Shown in pieces: positions 27,151 to 35,745 of a stretch of DNA of 49,713 nt (the first letter of the stretch is position 1; every line of letters begins with the position of its first letter). Both the position numbers and the translations under genes were made by a program. A model generated the notes under the pieces. It had not been told where the DNA came from. It saw only the letters and a list, made by a program, of their open reading frames with translations, and searched no databases. This DNA comes from an uncultured Gammaproteobacteria bacterium (lineage in GTDB: Bacteria; Pseudomonadota; Gammaproteobacteria; Pseudomonadales; Litorivicinaceae): the NCBI GenBank assembly GCA_913057215.1, contig CAJXNQ010000011.1, positions 1-49,713 on the forward strand, in the 5' to 3' direction.

Positions 27151-28196
27151 CAGTGCGCCTCCTCCAAAAGTCGTCCTCGGTTCAACAGTCCATGCGGATC
27201 CATCGCCTCTTTTACGCGTTGATTCAGTCGCAGTACACCACTCTCAAGCGGTTGCATCCCCGTGCCAACATGACGGTTTTTTGCATAACAGGTGGCATGA
27301 CCACCGACTCGAGCCGCCATCTCAAACACATCAATTCGATCTGGCTCAGCGAACACCCACCGTTGTCCACCGGCCCAGTCAAAGGCAACGCTTGGTAAAC
27401 CATCAACCGGGGTATTTGGCGGCACAGACATCCGCCACAACCAGCGATCTGCCGACTGAAAGACGGGATGCGTCAGGTCACGAATCGACCGCCAAAGGCT
27501 CTCTGCATCCTCAACCAAAGCGCCACCGATAGCCTCTGCAGCCGCATCCACGCCACGACCTGCGCCTGAGATTCGAAGATACAATTGCCCATCAATCCAA
27601 CTGGCCGCCGATATCGGGTATGGCTTCCGTCCCAATGTGCTCAGTAAAGCCAATGCGTCGGACTGGTTGACCTCACAGACGACCGTGGTTTCTTTTTCCG
27701 GGCGCGGGAGAACCTTGACCGATATTTCCGTCAGAACACCAAGCGTACCGAGGGCTCCGACAGACAGTCTCGAGAGGTCGTAGCCTGCGACATTTTTCAT
27801 CACTTCGCCGCCAAATTTGAGGTGCTGGCCGAGCCCATTGATTAAACGCACCCCAAGAATCGCATCGCGACAACTGCCAAGATGCATCCGCCTCGGACCG
27901 GAGAGTCCACTGGCCATAATACCCCCGAGGGTGGATGTCTCACCGAACACAGGCGGCTCAAAAGGCAGCATTTGACCTGCCTCATCCAAAACCTGCTGAA
28001 TCTCGGACAGGCTCGTCCCTGCCTTGGCAGATAGAACAAGCTCAGTCGGCTCGTAGCTCAAAATGCCAGCATACTCAGTCATGGCCAGTGGCTCATCGAC
28101 CAGTCGACCGCCGAGAAATGCTTTGGTGTTGCCGCCGACAACAGACACGGGCTCGCCGGCGGCCAATTGACCGCAGATGTGTTCAATCAAGGCCAT
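27150..28196 (-). CDS. glcE: glycolate oxidase FAD-binding subunit GlcE
   Basis: Second flavin-binding subunit of glycolate oxidase, 348 residues. It has the PCMH-type FAD fold with VVGGNTKAFLG near the N-terminus and TLGGIMASGLSGPRR for the pyrophosphate region. It lacks the long C-terminal domain of GlcD, as GlcE proteins do. It overlaps both neighbours by 1 nt, so production of the three subunits is likely coupled. It is required with GlcD and GlcF for activity in E. coli. Confidence 0.94.
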   Translation of the reverse strand: MALIEHICGQLAAGEPVSVVGGNTKAFLGGRLVDEPLAMTEYAGILSYEPTELVLSAKAGTSLSEIQQVLDEAGQMLPFEPPVFGETSTLGGIMASGLSGPRRMHLGSCRDAILGVRLINGLGQHLKFGGEVMKNVAGYDLSRLSVGALGTLGVLTEISVKVLPRPEKETTVVCEVNQSDALALLSTLGRKPYPISAASWIDGQLYLRISGAGRGVDAAAEAIGGALVEDAESLWRSIRDLTHPVFQSADRWLWRMSVPPNTPVDGLPSVAFDWAGGQRWVFAEPDRIDVFEMAARVGGHATCYAKNRHVGTGMQPLESGVLRLNQRVKEAMDPHGLLNRGRLLEEAH

Positions 28197-29650
28197 TAGA
28201 ACCGCTCCAGTTCCGGATGTGGCATCTGACCGTGGTGGATGTGCATTTTGCCAAACTCAGCACAGCGATTCAGTGTCGGCACTGCTTTCCCTGGATTTAG
28301 AATACCGGTTGGATCAAATGCCGCTTTGACGCTGTGAAATTGTGTCAATTCATCGGATGAGAACTGGACACACATTTCATTGATCTTTTCGACTCCTACG
28401 CCATGCTCGCCTGTAATCGTCCCGCCAACCTCGACTGAGAGCTCGAGGATTTCAGCGCCAAACTGCTCTGCGCGTTGGACCTCTTCGGGGTCATTGGCAT
28501 CAAACAAAATCAGTGGGTGCAAATTCCCATCACCGGCGTGAAAGACATTCGCGCACCGAAGCCCATAGCGTTTTGACATCTCGCGCATGCGATTTAGAAC
28601 CAGCGACAAATGCTTTCTGGGAATGGTGCCGTCCATGCAGTAATAATCGGGTGAGATGCGCCCTACCGCTGGAAATGCGCTCTTCCGTCCCTTCCAAAAC
28701 AGTAACCGCTCTGCTTCATCGGACGCCACACGCAACATGGTGGCGCCAGAATCACGCAAGATCGATTCAACGCGTTCGAGCTCGTCAGCCACTTCATCGA
28801 CCGTTCCATCCACTTCACAGAGCAATAACGCCTCAGCATCCAGGGGATAGCCCGCCTTCACGAAATCTTCAACAGCCGCCACTGCAGGGCCGTCCATCAT
28901 TTCAAGCCCAGCCGGGATGATGCCGGCTGCGATGATGTTGCCGACCGAGTCACCGGCTTTGGTGACATCATCAAAAGCGGCCATCACAACACGCATCTCT
29001 TCAGGCTTTGGCAAGAGCCTCACTGTGACTTCGAGGACAACTCCTAAGAGCCCCTCACTGCCGATACTCAAAGCCAGTAAGTCATAGCCTGCTGAATCAA
29101 GTGCATCTGAGCCAACGGTGACCACAGACCCATCGTCCAAGGCGAGTGTGACAGACAGCACATTGTGGACCGTTAAACCGTATTTGAGACAATGCACACC
29201 ACCTGAATTCTCCGCGATATTGCCGCCGATGGTGCATGCAATTTGTGATGACGGGTCTGGTGCATAGTAGAGATTTAAATCACTCACCGCCTCTGAGATG
29301 GCGAGATTGCGAACACCGGGCTCCACGCGGGCAATCCGCGCATCTGCATCAACCTCGAGAATCCGATTGAATTTGGCCATCACCAACAACACACCGTCTG
29401 CGTGCGGCAAGGCACCACCTGATAATCCGGTCCCCGCGCCGCGGGCGACCACGGGCACACCATGCGCCTTACAGGTCTTTAAGACATGACAGACCTCAGC
29501 ACGTGTCTCAGGCAACACCACGACCTTCGGTTTGGCTTTGAACATTGTCAGGCCATCACATTCATACGCGGCGACATCTTGCGATTTGAATAGCACACGC
29601 TCACGGTGCATGCCGGTTGCGAGCGCTGAGACGAGCTGCTGTGTATCCAT
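28196..29650 (-). CDS. glcD: glycolate oxidase catalytic subunit GlcD
   Basis: FAD-linked oxidation of glycolate to glyoxylate. It has 484 residues. The PCMH FAD domain contains VVARGAGTGLSGGALP and IGGNIAENSGGVHCLKYG; the C-terminal FAD-oxidase domain ends with GTITGEHGVGVEK. The ATG at 29650 has AGGG 7 nt upstream. A 61-bp gap (29651-29711) before it must hold the operon promoter; I see no strong promoter or operator there. The product glyoxylate could enter malate synthase or be aminated to glycine for GlyA. Confidence 0.96.
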   Translation of the reverse strand: MDTQQLVSALATGMHRERVLFKSQDVAAYECDGLTMFKAKPKVVVLPETRAEVCHVLKTCKAHGVPVVARGAGTGLSGGALPHADGVLLVMAKFNRILEVDADARIARVEPGVRNLAISEAVSDLNLYYAPDPSSQIACTIGGNIAENSGGVHCLKYGLTVHNVLSVTLALDDGSVVTVGSDALDSAGYDLLALSIGSEGLLGVVLEVTVRLLPKPEEMRVVMAAFDDVTKAGDSVGNIIAAGIIPAGLEMMDGPAVAAVEDFVKAGYPLDAEALLLCEVDGTVDEVADELERVESILRDSGATMLRVASDEAERLLFWKGRKSAFPAVGRISPDYYCMDGTIPRKHLSLVLNRMREMSKRYGLRCANVFHAGDGNLHPLILFDANDPEEVQRAEQFGAEILELSVEVGGTITGEHGVGVEKINEMCVQFSSDELTQFHSVKAAFDPTGILNPGKAVPTLNRCAEFGKMHIHHGQMPHPELERF

Positions 29651-29711
29651 CGATCGACCCTTTGTTTTTCTACGATTTATGCTCTTAAGATATCACAGAG
29701 GGTTTCTGGAT

Positions 29712-30473
29712 TCAGAGCTGATTGGTCAGACCAATTGACAGCAAACGCAGGCTGGTCAAGACCAGCGCGAAGTAACACAACCGATAAAACCAAAGGACTG
29801 AAATTCTTTGATTTAAATAGATTCCAAGGCGAACGGCCAGCGGCCCTATGGGCGCCAGAATCAGCGCAGTGATCACCACGTCTGTACTAAACTGGTCTAA
29901 CCAGTAATACGGAGCCACTTTGGCGAGATTCACCACGGCAAAAAACACAACCGTGGTTGCCGCATAGGCTTCGGGCGCCAAGCGCTGCGGCAATAAAGCC
30001 ACCTGCAACGGCGGACCACCTGCGTGCACGCTAAAACTCGTAAAGCCAGCCACCATACCCCAAAAACCGGTTCGCATCGGGCCGGGTCTCGACTGATTTG
30101 GATCGGGTATCCAGCCCAGGTGTTTTAGCCACCAGTGCAGACCAAAGGCACATCCAATGCCACCAATCAGGATGCGAAGCATGTCATCGGTCATCCAATG
30201 GAAACTCAGCGCGCCTAGAAAAATCCCAACCAGAGCAGCTGGAATCAATTGTTTCAGATGCGGGATGCTCCAGCGGCCACGCCATCCATGCAGGCCCGTG
30301 AGATCCATGATGATCAAACATGGCAACATGATCGCCGCGGCCTGTTGCACGGGAATAGCCGCTGAAATCAATGGCACGCCAACGACTCCCAAGCCGCCGC
30401 CAAACCCGCCTTTTGAGATCCCAACGATGCCAAGACCAAGAATGGCCAGAATCCAAAACAAGGGGTCTGTCAT
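29712..30473 (-). CDS. TauE/SafE-family sulfite/anion permease
   Basis: Inner-membrane protein with about eight hydrophobic helices, 253 residues. The family pattern is visible as GIVGISKGGFGGGLGVVGVP near the N-terminus and GFTSFSVHAGGPPLQVALLP in the second repeat. TauE/SafE proteins are linked to export of sulfite or organosulfur anions; the substrate here is unknown. The ATG at 30473 is chosen because AGGGG lies 5 nt before it; an ATG five codons earlier has no ribosome site. It follows recA by 18 bp and may be co-transcribed with it, in the place recX often takes. Confidence 0.85.
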   Translation of the reverse strand: MTDPLFWILAILGLGIVGISKGGFGGGLGVVGVPLISAAIPVQQAAAIMLPCLIIMDLTGLHGWRGRWSIPHLKQLIPAALVGIFLGALSFHWMTDDMLRILIGGIGCAFGLHWWLKHLGWIPDPNQSRPGPMRTGFWGMVAGFTSFSVHAGGPPLQVALLPQRLAPEAYAATTVVFFAVVNLAKVAPYYWLDQFSTDVVITALILAPIGPLAVRLGIYLNQRISVLWFYRLCYFALVLTSLRLLSIGLTNQL

Positions 30474-30491
30474 CAAGACCCCTGTCATGAC

Positions 30492-31535
30492 TTAGGATTC
30501 TTCAGGTGGAGCCTCGGCAGGTACGTCTTCCGCCTCAGGCGCGTCTGGCTTCGTCAGCAACTTATCGCGCAACATGGTCTCAATCTCGTCAGCCATCGCC
30601 CGATTGTCTTCAAGAAATTGAGCCGCATTGGCCTTCCCTTGACCGATTCGCTGGCCATTGTAGGAATACCAGGCACCGGCCTTTTCAACCAATCCCTCTT
30701 GTACACCCAAGTCGATCACTTCACCCAATTGATAAATGCCCTTGCCGTACATGACCTGGAATTCAGCCTGACGGAACGGCGGTGAAACTTTGTTTTTCAC
30801 AACTTTCACACGGGTCTCGTTACCGACGACCTCATCACCCTGTTTGACGCTGCCGATACGGCGAATATCCAAGCGAACAGACGAGTAGAATTTCAGCGCG
30901 TTACCGCCGGTTGTGGTCTCTGGATTCCCGAACATGACACCAATCTTCATCCGAATTTGGTTGATGAAGATCACCAAACAGTTGGAGCGCTTGATATTTC
31001 CGGTGATTTTCCGAAGTGCCTGACTCATCAAGCGGGCTTGTAGACCCACATGCGTATCGCCCATGTCTCCTTCAATCTCAGCTCGCGGCGTGAGGGCTGC
31101 TACTGAGTCAACCACGAGGATGTCAACACTTCCCGAGCGCACCAACATGTCCGCGATTTCGAGCGCCTGCTCACCGGTATCGGGCTGTGAAACCAACAAA
31201 TCATCAACGTTGACACCGAGCTTCCCAGCATAGACTGGATCCAGTGCATGCTCTGCATCCACAAAAGCGGCTGTGCCTCCCGCCTTTTGACATTCCGCAA
31301 TGGTTTGCAGTGTCAGCGTTGTTTTACCAGATGATTCAGGACCGTAAATTTCGACGATTCGACCTTTCGGCAATCCACCAATTCCCAATGCGATATCCAA
31401 GCCAAGTGATCCGGTTGAGATCGCAGGAATCGCCTCTCTCGGTGAATCCCCCATGCGCATCACAGCGCCCTTACCAAATTGACGTTCAATCTGGCTCAAT
31501 GCGGCATCGAGCGCTTTACGGCGGTTATCGTCCAT
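30492..31535 (-). CDS. recA: recombinase RecA
   Basis: DNA strand-exchange ATPase and SOS co-protease. It has 347 residues. Walker A is GPESSGKT (65-72), and the conserved VDAEHALDP and [17 protein letters not shown] segments are present, with an acidic C-terminal tail. The ATG at 31535 lies 95 bp downstream of the hda stop, in an intergenic gap containing a LexA-box-like palindrome and a promoter. LexA itself is not in the window. Confidence 0.98.
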   Translation of the reverse strand: MDDNRRKALDAALSQIERQFGKGAVMRMGDSPREAIPAISTGSLGLDIALGIGGLPKGRIVEIYGPESSGKTTLTLQTIAECQKAGGTAAFVDAEHALDPVYAGKLGVNVDDLLVSQPDTGEQALEIADMLVRSGSVDILVVDSVAALTPRAEIEGDMGDTHVGLQARLMSQALRKITGNIKRSNCLVIFINQIRMKIGVMFGNPETTTGGNALKFYSSVRLDIRRIGSVKQGDEVVGNETRVKVVKNKVSPPFRQAEFQVMYGKGIYQLGEVIDLGVQEGLVEKAGAWYSYNGQRIGQGKANAAQFLEDNRAMADEIETMLRDKLLTKPDAPEAEDVPAEAPPEES

Positions 31536-31572
31536 TCACATACCCTTTTTTGTCGGAGATCAATCAGTGCAT

Positions 31573-31601
31573 AGACTACCGAGGATGCCAACAACTGTCA
31601 G
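31573..31601 (-). promoter_or_regulatory. recA sigma70-type promoter
   Basis: On the minus strand the -35 is CTGACA (31596-31601, 5 of 6), the spacer is 17 bp and the -10 is TAGTCT (31573-31578, 3 of 6). The predicted leader is about 30 nt. The -35 begins 9 bp from the LexA-like palindrome at 31610-31627. The -10 match is weak. Confidence 0.4.
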
Positions 31602-31609
31602 CAGAAAAT

Positions 31610-31627
31610 ACTGAAAATATTGTCAGT
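31610..31627. promoter_or_regulatory. LexA (SOS) box-like palindrome upstream of recA
   Basis: ACTGAAAATATTGTCAGT is an 18-bp palindrome with 8 of 9 pairs. It keeps the gammaproteobacterial LexA spacing CTG-N10-CAG with an AT-rich centre. It lies just upstream of the putative recA -35 and 4 bp past the hda stop. This is the expected place and form for SOS control of recA. Confidence 0.6.
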
Positions 31628-31630
31628 GTT

Positions 31631-32323
31631 TTAAGACAGCGAGACGAGCAGTCGTTTCAACCAAGGCACCGTGATTCGACGTTGATCTCGTAAGCTTTCT
31701 TGATCCATGGCATCGATCAACGCCATGACTTTTGCGGGATTGCGTGGAATGCGCGGGCTTAAAAATCGATACACCTCAGGCGCAAGGTCCAGGCCGCGCT
31801 GATCGATGTGACAGCTGAGGAGTCTCTCAAGCTCAGCGTCCGTCAATGGATCGATCGACAGTACCAGCGACGCGTGCGCGCGACTGGCCAAATCTGGCAA
31901 TACAAATAAGCCGTCCATCCGCGGCGAAACACGTGCAATCAGACAGTGTCCCGCTCGATGTCGCTTCCACCACGAAAACAGGTCTGATTCGCTCTCTCGA
32001 TTTCCCAACCAATGCTCAATGCGATCAAAGATGACCACCTGATCCGGATCCAAGGCCTCCAACAATTGGGCGCGGTTGTGTTGTTCAATCTCAGCACAGT
32101 CAAAATAGAGCGCACCGGACTCGGTTGCCGCTCGCATCAAAGTCTGGGTTTTACCGACACCGGGCGCTCCAAACACCCACAACACATCGTGTGCTTCCGT
32201 CACCTGCATCGCGAAAGCCTCTGCAACAGCCATTTGCGAGGACGTCGCGACCCAGCAGGGGTCATCCAGGCCCCGTCTGGCGAACAATCTCAAAATCTCT
32301 TGCGTGGGTGATGTCCGACTCAA
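31631..32323 (-). CDS. hda: DnaA-related regulator Hda
   Basis: AAA+ protein of the DnaA family; Hda with the DNA sliding clamp triggers DnaA-ATP hydrolysis and so limits re-initiation. It has 230 residues. Walker A GAPGVGKT is at 52-59, VVIFDRIEH forms Walker B, and LPDLASR carries the box VII arginine; the C-terminus RDQRRITVPWLKRLL aligns with E. coli Hda. It has no DnaA DNA-binding domain. The start is TTG at 32323, overlapping the DUF2066 stop by 4 nt. The N-terminal QLxLP-type clamp-binding motif of Hda is not evident; QEILRLF at 8-14 is the nearest match. Confidence 0.85.
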   Translation of the reverse strand: MSRTSPTQEILRLFARRGLDDPCWVATSSQMAVAEAFAMQVTEAHDVLWVFGAPGVGKTQTLMRAATESGALYFDCAEIEQHNRAQLLEALDPDQVVIFDRIEHWLGNRESESDLFSWWKRHRAGHCLIARVSPRMDGLFVLPDLASRAHASLVLSIDPLTDAELERLLSCHIDQRGLDLAPEVYRFLSPRIPRNPAKVMALIDAMDQESLRDQRRITVPWLKRLLVSLS

Positions 32324-33333
32324 TTCAGTGCGTAGACCAAGGGTGAGACAAATTGGATCCCTTCAAACGATGAAAGGATCTCATCAACTGCCTCGAGCGA
32401 GAGATTTGTGGTCACTTGAACATCCGCTTGATTCGCCGCGAGTGAGAAGGTCGCTACCTTTAAACCATCAGTGTCCGTTGAGAGATAATCCAACAAGGCC
32501 ATCAAATCGATCACGTCAGAAAACCGGATTTGCAGTTGTAGCGGTTCACCGTCCAGGGGCAGTTGGTTGGGCACAATCGCTCTATCTGTCAACGCATCAC
32601 GCGCCCTTTCAGTCTGTTTCTCAGAAATTGCCCGCGCATAGGCCATCAGACGGCCAATCAAGGCCTCAGTACGATCACTGGGCGTTGGGCCTGATACATC
32701 TCCGGAGACGGTTTCACCGTCTGTTGAATACAACCAGTATCGCAACATCTGACGGTCCGGACGCTCACCCAAAACAAGGATGTGGTCGGATCCGTAGCGC
32801 GCCGATGCAGTCTCAACTGCACCTGCAAACTCTCCCCAGATCTCAGCCGGCGATAGGGCCAAGGTATCTTCAAGGTCCATCAAGGGGCGACTGATGCCGA
32901 TATTGAATCGTGCGCCGGCCTCCAGAACCTGATCAATCACCGGATGCGGCTCGGCGCCCACCATCACGCGTTCAAGACCCCGCTCCTCGGTGACCCACAT
33001 CAAAAACGACGGCCTTGGACCCTCCCATACGGAGATCCCAGAGCTCTCAAGGCGGTCTTTTAGGCCTTCAACATCGATGTCCACCAAAAAAGCCTCATCT
33101 TCAAAGCCGTATGAATTGACGAAGGCTTCGGAGAGGCTAAATAAGTCCGGCGCATCGGCTGTCAGTTCATCCGAAGGAATGCCGGTCATTTGTTCTGCAG
33201 CGCGCACAACCGCCTGTTGCAACGCGATGTCGATTGAAAATTCAGAGGTGTCTTCAACCGGCAGACGAAACTCAACCGCATGTGCAGCTGAGGCCCAGCC
33301 GATGAGCAACGTAAACAACCAACGTAATGCCAT
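32320..33333 (-). CDS. exported DUF2066 protein
   Basis: Predicted periplasmic protein, 337 residues. Residues 1-19 form a signal peptide (ending AHA). No enzymatic motif is recognised. DUF2066 genes are widely found between purM and hda in gammaproteobacteria, which is the arrangement here: divergent from purM (76 bp between the starts) and overlapping hda by 4 nt. Function is unknown. Confidence 0.82.
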   Translation of the reverse strand: MALRWLFTLLIGWASAAHAVEFRLPVEDTSEFSIDIALQQAVVRAAEQMTGIPSDELTADAPDLFSLSEAFVNSYGFEDEAFLVDIDVEGLKDRLESSGISVWEGPRPSFLMWVTEERGLERVMVGAEPHPVIDQVLEAGARFNIGISRPLMDLEDTLALSPAEIWGEFAGAVETASARYGSDHILVLGERPDRQMLRYWLYSTDGETVSGDVSGPTPSDRTEALIGRLMAYARAISEKQTERARDALTDRAIVPNQLPLDGEPLQLQIRFSDVIDLMALLDYLSTDTDGLKVATFSLAANQADVQVTTNLSLEAVDEILSSFEGIQFVSPLVYALN

Positions 33334-33409
33334 GCAGATCCTCTATCTCAATCGCAAGTGGCCTGATGATACACTCTCACTTCGATTCACGCAGGAAGCG
33401 ACGACCTTG

Positions 33410-34465
33410 ATGAATAAACCTCACACCGCCGGCCTCTCGTATCGTGACGCCGGTGTGGATATCGATGCTGGAAACGCCCTCGTTGAGCGCATTAAACCCC
33501 ATGCCAAACGCACGGCTCGCCCCGAATCGCTGGGTGCGCTTGGCGGTTTTGGCGGACTATTCAAAATCCCAGCCGGCTACACCAACCCCGTATTGGTCTC
33601 AGGCACAGACGGTGTTGGTACCAAACTCCGACTGGCAATTGAACACCAAAGGCATCGCACGATTGGCCAAGATCTGGTCGCCATGTGCGTCAATGATCTC
33701 ATCGTCGCCAATGCCGAACCGCTGTTCTTTTTAGATTATTACGCCACCAGCCAACTTGATGTGGACGTGGCCGCGACCGTGGTCGAATCGATCGCTGATG
33801 CCTGTCTACTCGCCAACTGTACGCTCGCCGGTGGCGAGACCGCTGAAATGCCAGGCATGTATCACACCGGAGATTATGATCTGGCTGGCTTCTGTGTGGG
33901 AATTGCCGAGGAATCCAAGCTCATACACGGAGACCAAGTGGCTCCCGGCCATCTCGCCATTGGGCTGCCCTCCTCTGGTCCTCACAGCAATGGGTATTCA
34001 TTGATCCGAAAGATTTTTGACCATGCAGCCGTTCACCCCGAAACGCATTCCCTGACGGAGACAACGACGCTCTTAGATGCTGTCATGGAGCCAACTCGGA
34101 TTTACGTGAAATCGGTCTTATCCGCCATGGCGACAGGCCAGGTCACGGGTGCTGTACACATCACAGGCGGTGGCTTCCAGGAAAACATCCCACGCGCATT
34201 TGATGATGCGCTCTCCTGCCGAATCGATCTCGATCAATGGATCCGACCTGATATTTTCAATTGGTTGGAACAGGCTGGAGATGTCGGTGCCGAGGAAATG
34301 CTCAAAACATTTAACTGTGGCATCGGGTTTGTACTCTTTGCTCCGCCCGAGCATACCGAGACTGTGATGCAAAGGCTCCGTGAGGCCGGCGAGGAACCCA
34401 TTGTCATCGGCGAGATTACGCCACGAACTGACGCACCTGTTGTCTTTACTGGCGCCTTTGCTTAA
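33410..34465 (+). CDS. purM: phosphoribosylformylglycinamidine cyclo-ligase PurM
   Basis: AIR synthetase, the fifth step of purine synthesis. It has 351 residues from the ATG at 33410; the longer open frame upstream runs antisense through DUF2066 and is rejected. Family marks are SYRDAGVDIDAGN near the start, LVSGTDGVGTKL (ATP site), GGETAEMPGMY and HITGGGFQENIPR. Its TAA overlaps the purN ATG by 1 nt. The ribosome site is weak (GGAAG about 11 nt upstream). Confidence 0.96.
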   Translation: MNKPHTAGLSYRDAGVDIDAGNALVERIKPHAKRTARPESLGALGGFGGLFKIPAGYTNPVLVSGTDGVGTKLRLAIEHQRHRTIGQDLVAMCVNDLIVANAEPLFFLDYYATSQLDVDVAATVVESIADACLLANCTLAGGETAEMPGMYHTGDYDLAGFCVGIAEESKLIHGDQVAPGHLAIGLPSSGPHSNGYSLIRKIFDHAAVHPETHSLTETTTLLDAVMEPTRIYVKSVLSAMATGQVTGAVHITGGGFQENIPRAFDDALSCRIDLDQWIRPDIFNWLEQAGDVGAEEMLKTFNCGIGFVLFAPPEHTETVMQRLREAGEEPIVIGEITPRTDAPVVFTGAFA

Positions 34466-35052
34466 TGCGCGTGGTGTGCTTAATCTCGGGGAGTGGAAGT
34501 AATCTGCAAGCCCTGATCGATTGCGAGCGTCATGGACAGCTCGGCACCGCCACACTGGTCGGTGTCATCGCAAATCGACCGGATGCTCAGGGTCTCAAGC
34601 GCGCTGAATCGGCCATGATTCCAACGCACGTGGTTGACCACCGGTCTTACGCCGATCGACTCGCATTCGATCGCGCTTTGATCGATGTCATCGATCCCTT
34701 AAAACCAGATCTCGTGGTCTTGGCCGGCTTCATGCGAATCCTATCGGATCACTTTGTTGAGCATTACAAAGGTCGACTGATCAATATCCATCCGTCACTG
34801 CTTCCCAAGTACAAGGGCCTTGATACACATCAACGGGCACTGGCGTCAGGCGATAAGACAGCCGGTGCCACAGTGCATTGGGTCACTCAAGCGCTTGATT
34901 CAGGCGAAATCATTCGCCAAGTCGAGGTGCCAATTCTCCCCGACGATACAGCCGACTCGCTGCAAGCACGGGTACTCGCGGCCGAACATACCCTGTATCC
35001 TTCGGTCGTACGGGATTTATCACTGGGAGTGATCTCACCATGCGATGCATAA
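34465..35052 (+). CDS. purN: phosphoribosylglycinamide formyltransferase PurN
   Basis: It transfers a formyl group from 10-formyl-THF to GAR in purine synthesis, linking to the one-carbon pool. It has 195 residues. VCLISGSGSNLQALID starts the phosphate-binding loop, and INIHPSLLPKYKGLDTHQRA carries the catalytic Asn-His pair; the conserved Asp lies in the region TVHWVTQALDSGEII. It overlaps purM by 1 nt and the DUF3108 gene by 13 nt. Confidence 0.95.
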   Translation: MRVVCLISGSGSNLQALIDCERHGQLGTATLVGVIANRPDAQGLKRAESAMIPTHVVDHRSYADRLAFDRALIDVIDPLKPDLVVLAGFMRILSDHFVEHYKGRLINIHPSLLPKYKGLDTHQRALASGDKTAGATVHWVTQALDSGEIIRQVEVPILPDDTADSLQARVLAAEHTLYPSVVRDLSLGVISPCDA

Positions 35053-35717
35053 CCCTCGGTCTTTGCATGCTCATCAGTGTCTCAAGTTGGGCTGCCTCCT
35101 ACGAAGCGCGTTATGCCATGCGTTGGAGCGTGGGCATTACCTTGGAAGCAGACGCTGTGGAGCGGCTGACAGAAGACGGAGATCGACATCAGATTGAACT
35201 CTCTGCTGAGGCGGGTATTGGCTCAGCAACCGAAACAACGCATCTGTTATTTGACCCAGAGACCGGGTGGACACCGCTTGATTACAGCTACACCCAGAGT
35301 GTGCTCGGGCGCACCACCGGGCGGCATTTTCGTTTTAACTGGAACAAAGGCACAGCCACACGTCTACATGAGCCAGACACGGCTGAGCTTGTGATCCCAG
35401 CCGGTACACTGGATCCACTTGGGTTTCGACTGCAATTGGCCCACCGCCTTCGAACGGAACAGCCATTGCCCGCACAAATCACCATGTTAGATGGCAATGA
35501 TCTCAAGACACGCCAGCTAAAACGTCATGGCTCAGAGATGATCGAGACACCGGCGGGCTCATTTAATGCGCTGAAATTCTCCCTTGAAGACGACGCACCC
35601 TCGCCGGATCGCTCATTTTTCTTTTGGCTGGCTCCTGAACTTGATTATCAACTGGTCAAACTCGACAAACGAGACAAGAAAAGACGCTTGGCATTGACGC
35701 TGACGTCCTATCAATAA
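35040..35717 (+). CDS. exported DUF3108 protein
   Basis: It has 225 residues. A signal peptide (about 1-18) is followed by a beta-rich domain typical of DUF3108 proteins (YEARYAMRWSVGITLEADA at the mature start, later TPAGSFNALKF). It commonly follows purN in gammaproteobacteria, as here with a 13-nt overlap. Function is unknown; an envelope role is likely from the signal peptide. Confidence 0.82.
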   Translation: MRCITLGLCMLISVSSWAASYEARYAMRWSVGITLEADAVERLTEDGDRHQIELSAEAGIGSATETTHLLFDPETGWTPLDYSYTQSVLGRTTGRHFRFNWNKGTATRLHEPDTAELVIPAGTLDPLGFRLQLAHRLRTEQPLPAQITMLDGNDLKTRQLKRHGSEMIETPAGSFNALKFSLEDDAPSPDRSFFFWLAPELDYQLVKLDKRDKKRRLALTLTSYQ

Positions 35718-35745
35718 GCAAGGATGCGCCGCCGACGAGGGACGC

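Noticed and set aside
26374-27222. 282-codon open frame antisense to glcF
   Set aside because: It is a shadow of glcF, with no recognisable domains, and glcF has all its cysteine motifs in the other strand.
32990-33409. 140-codon N-terminal extension of purM
   Set aside because: It lies antisense to DUF2066 and PurM similarity begins only at the ATG at 33410.
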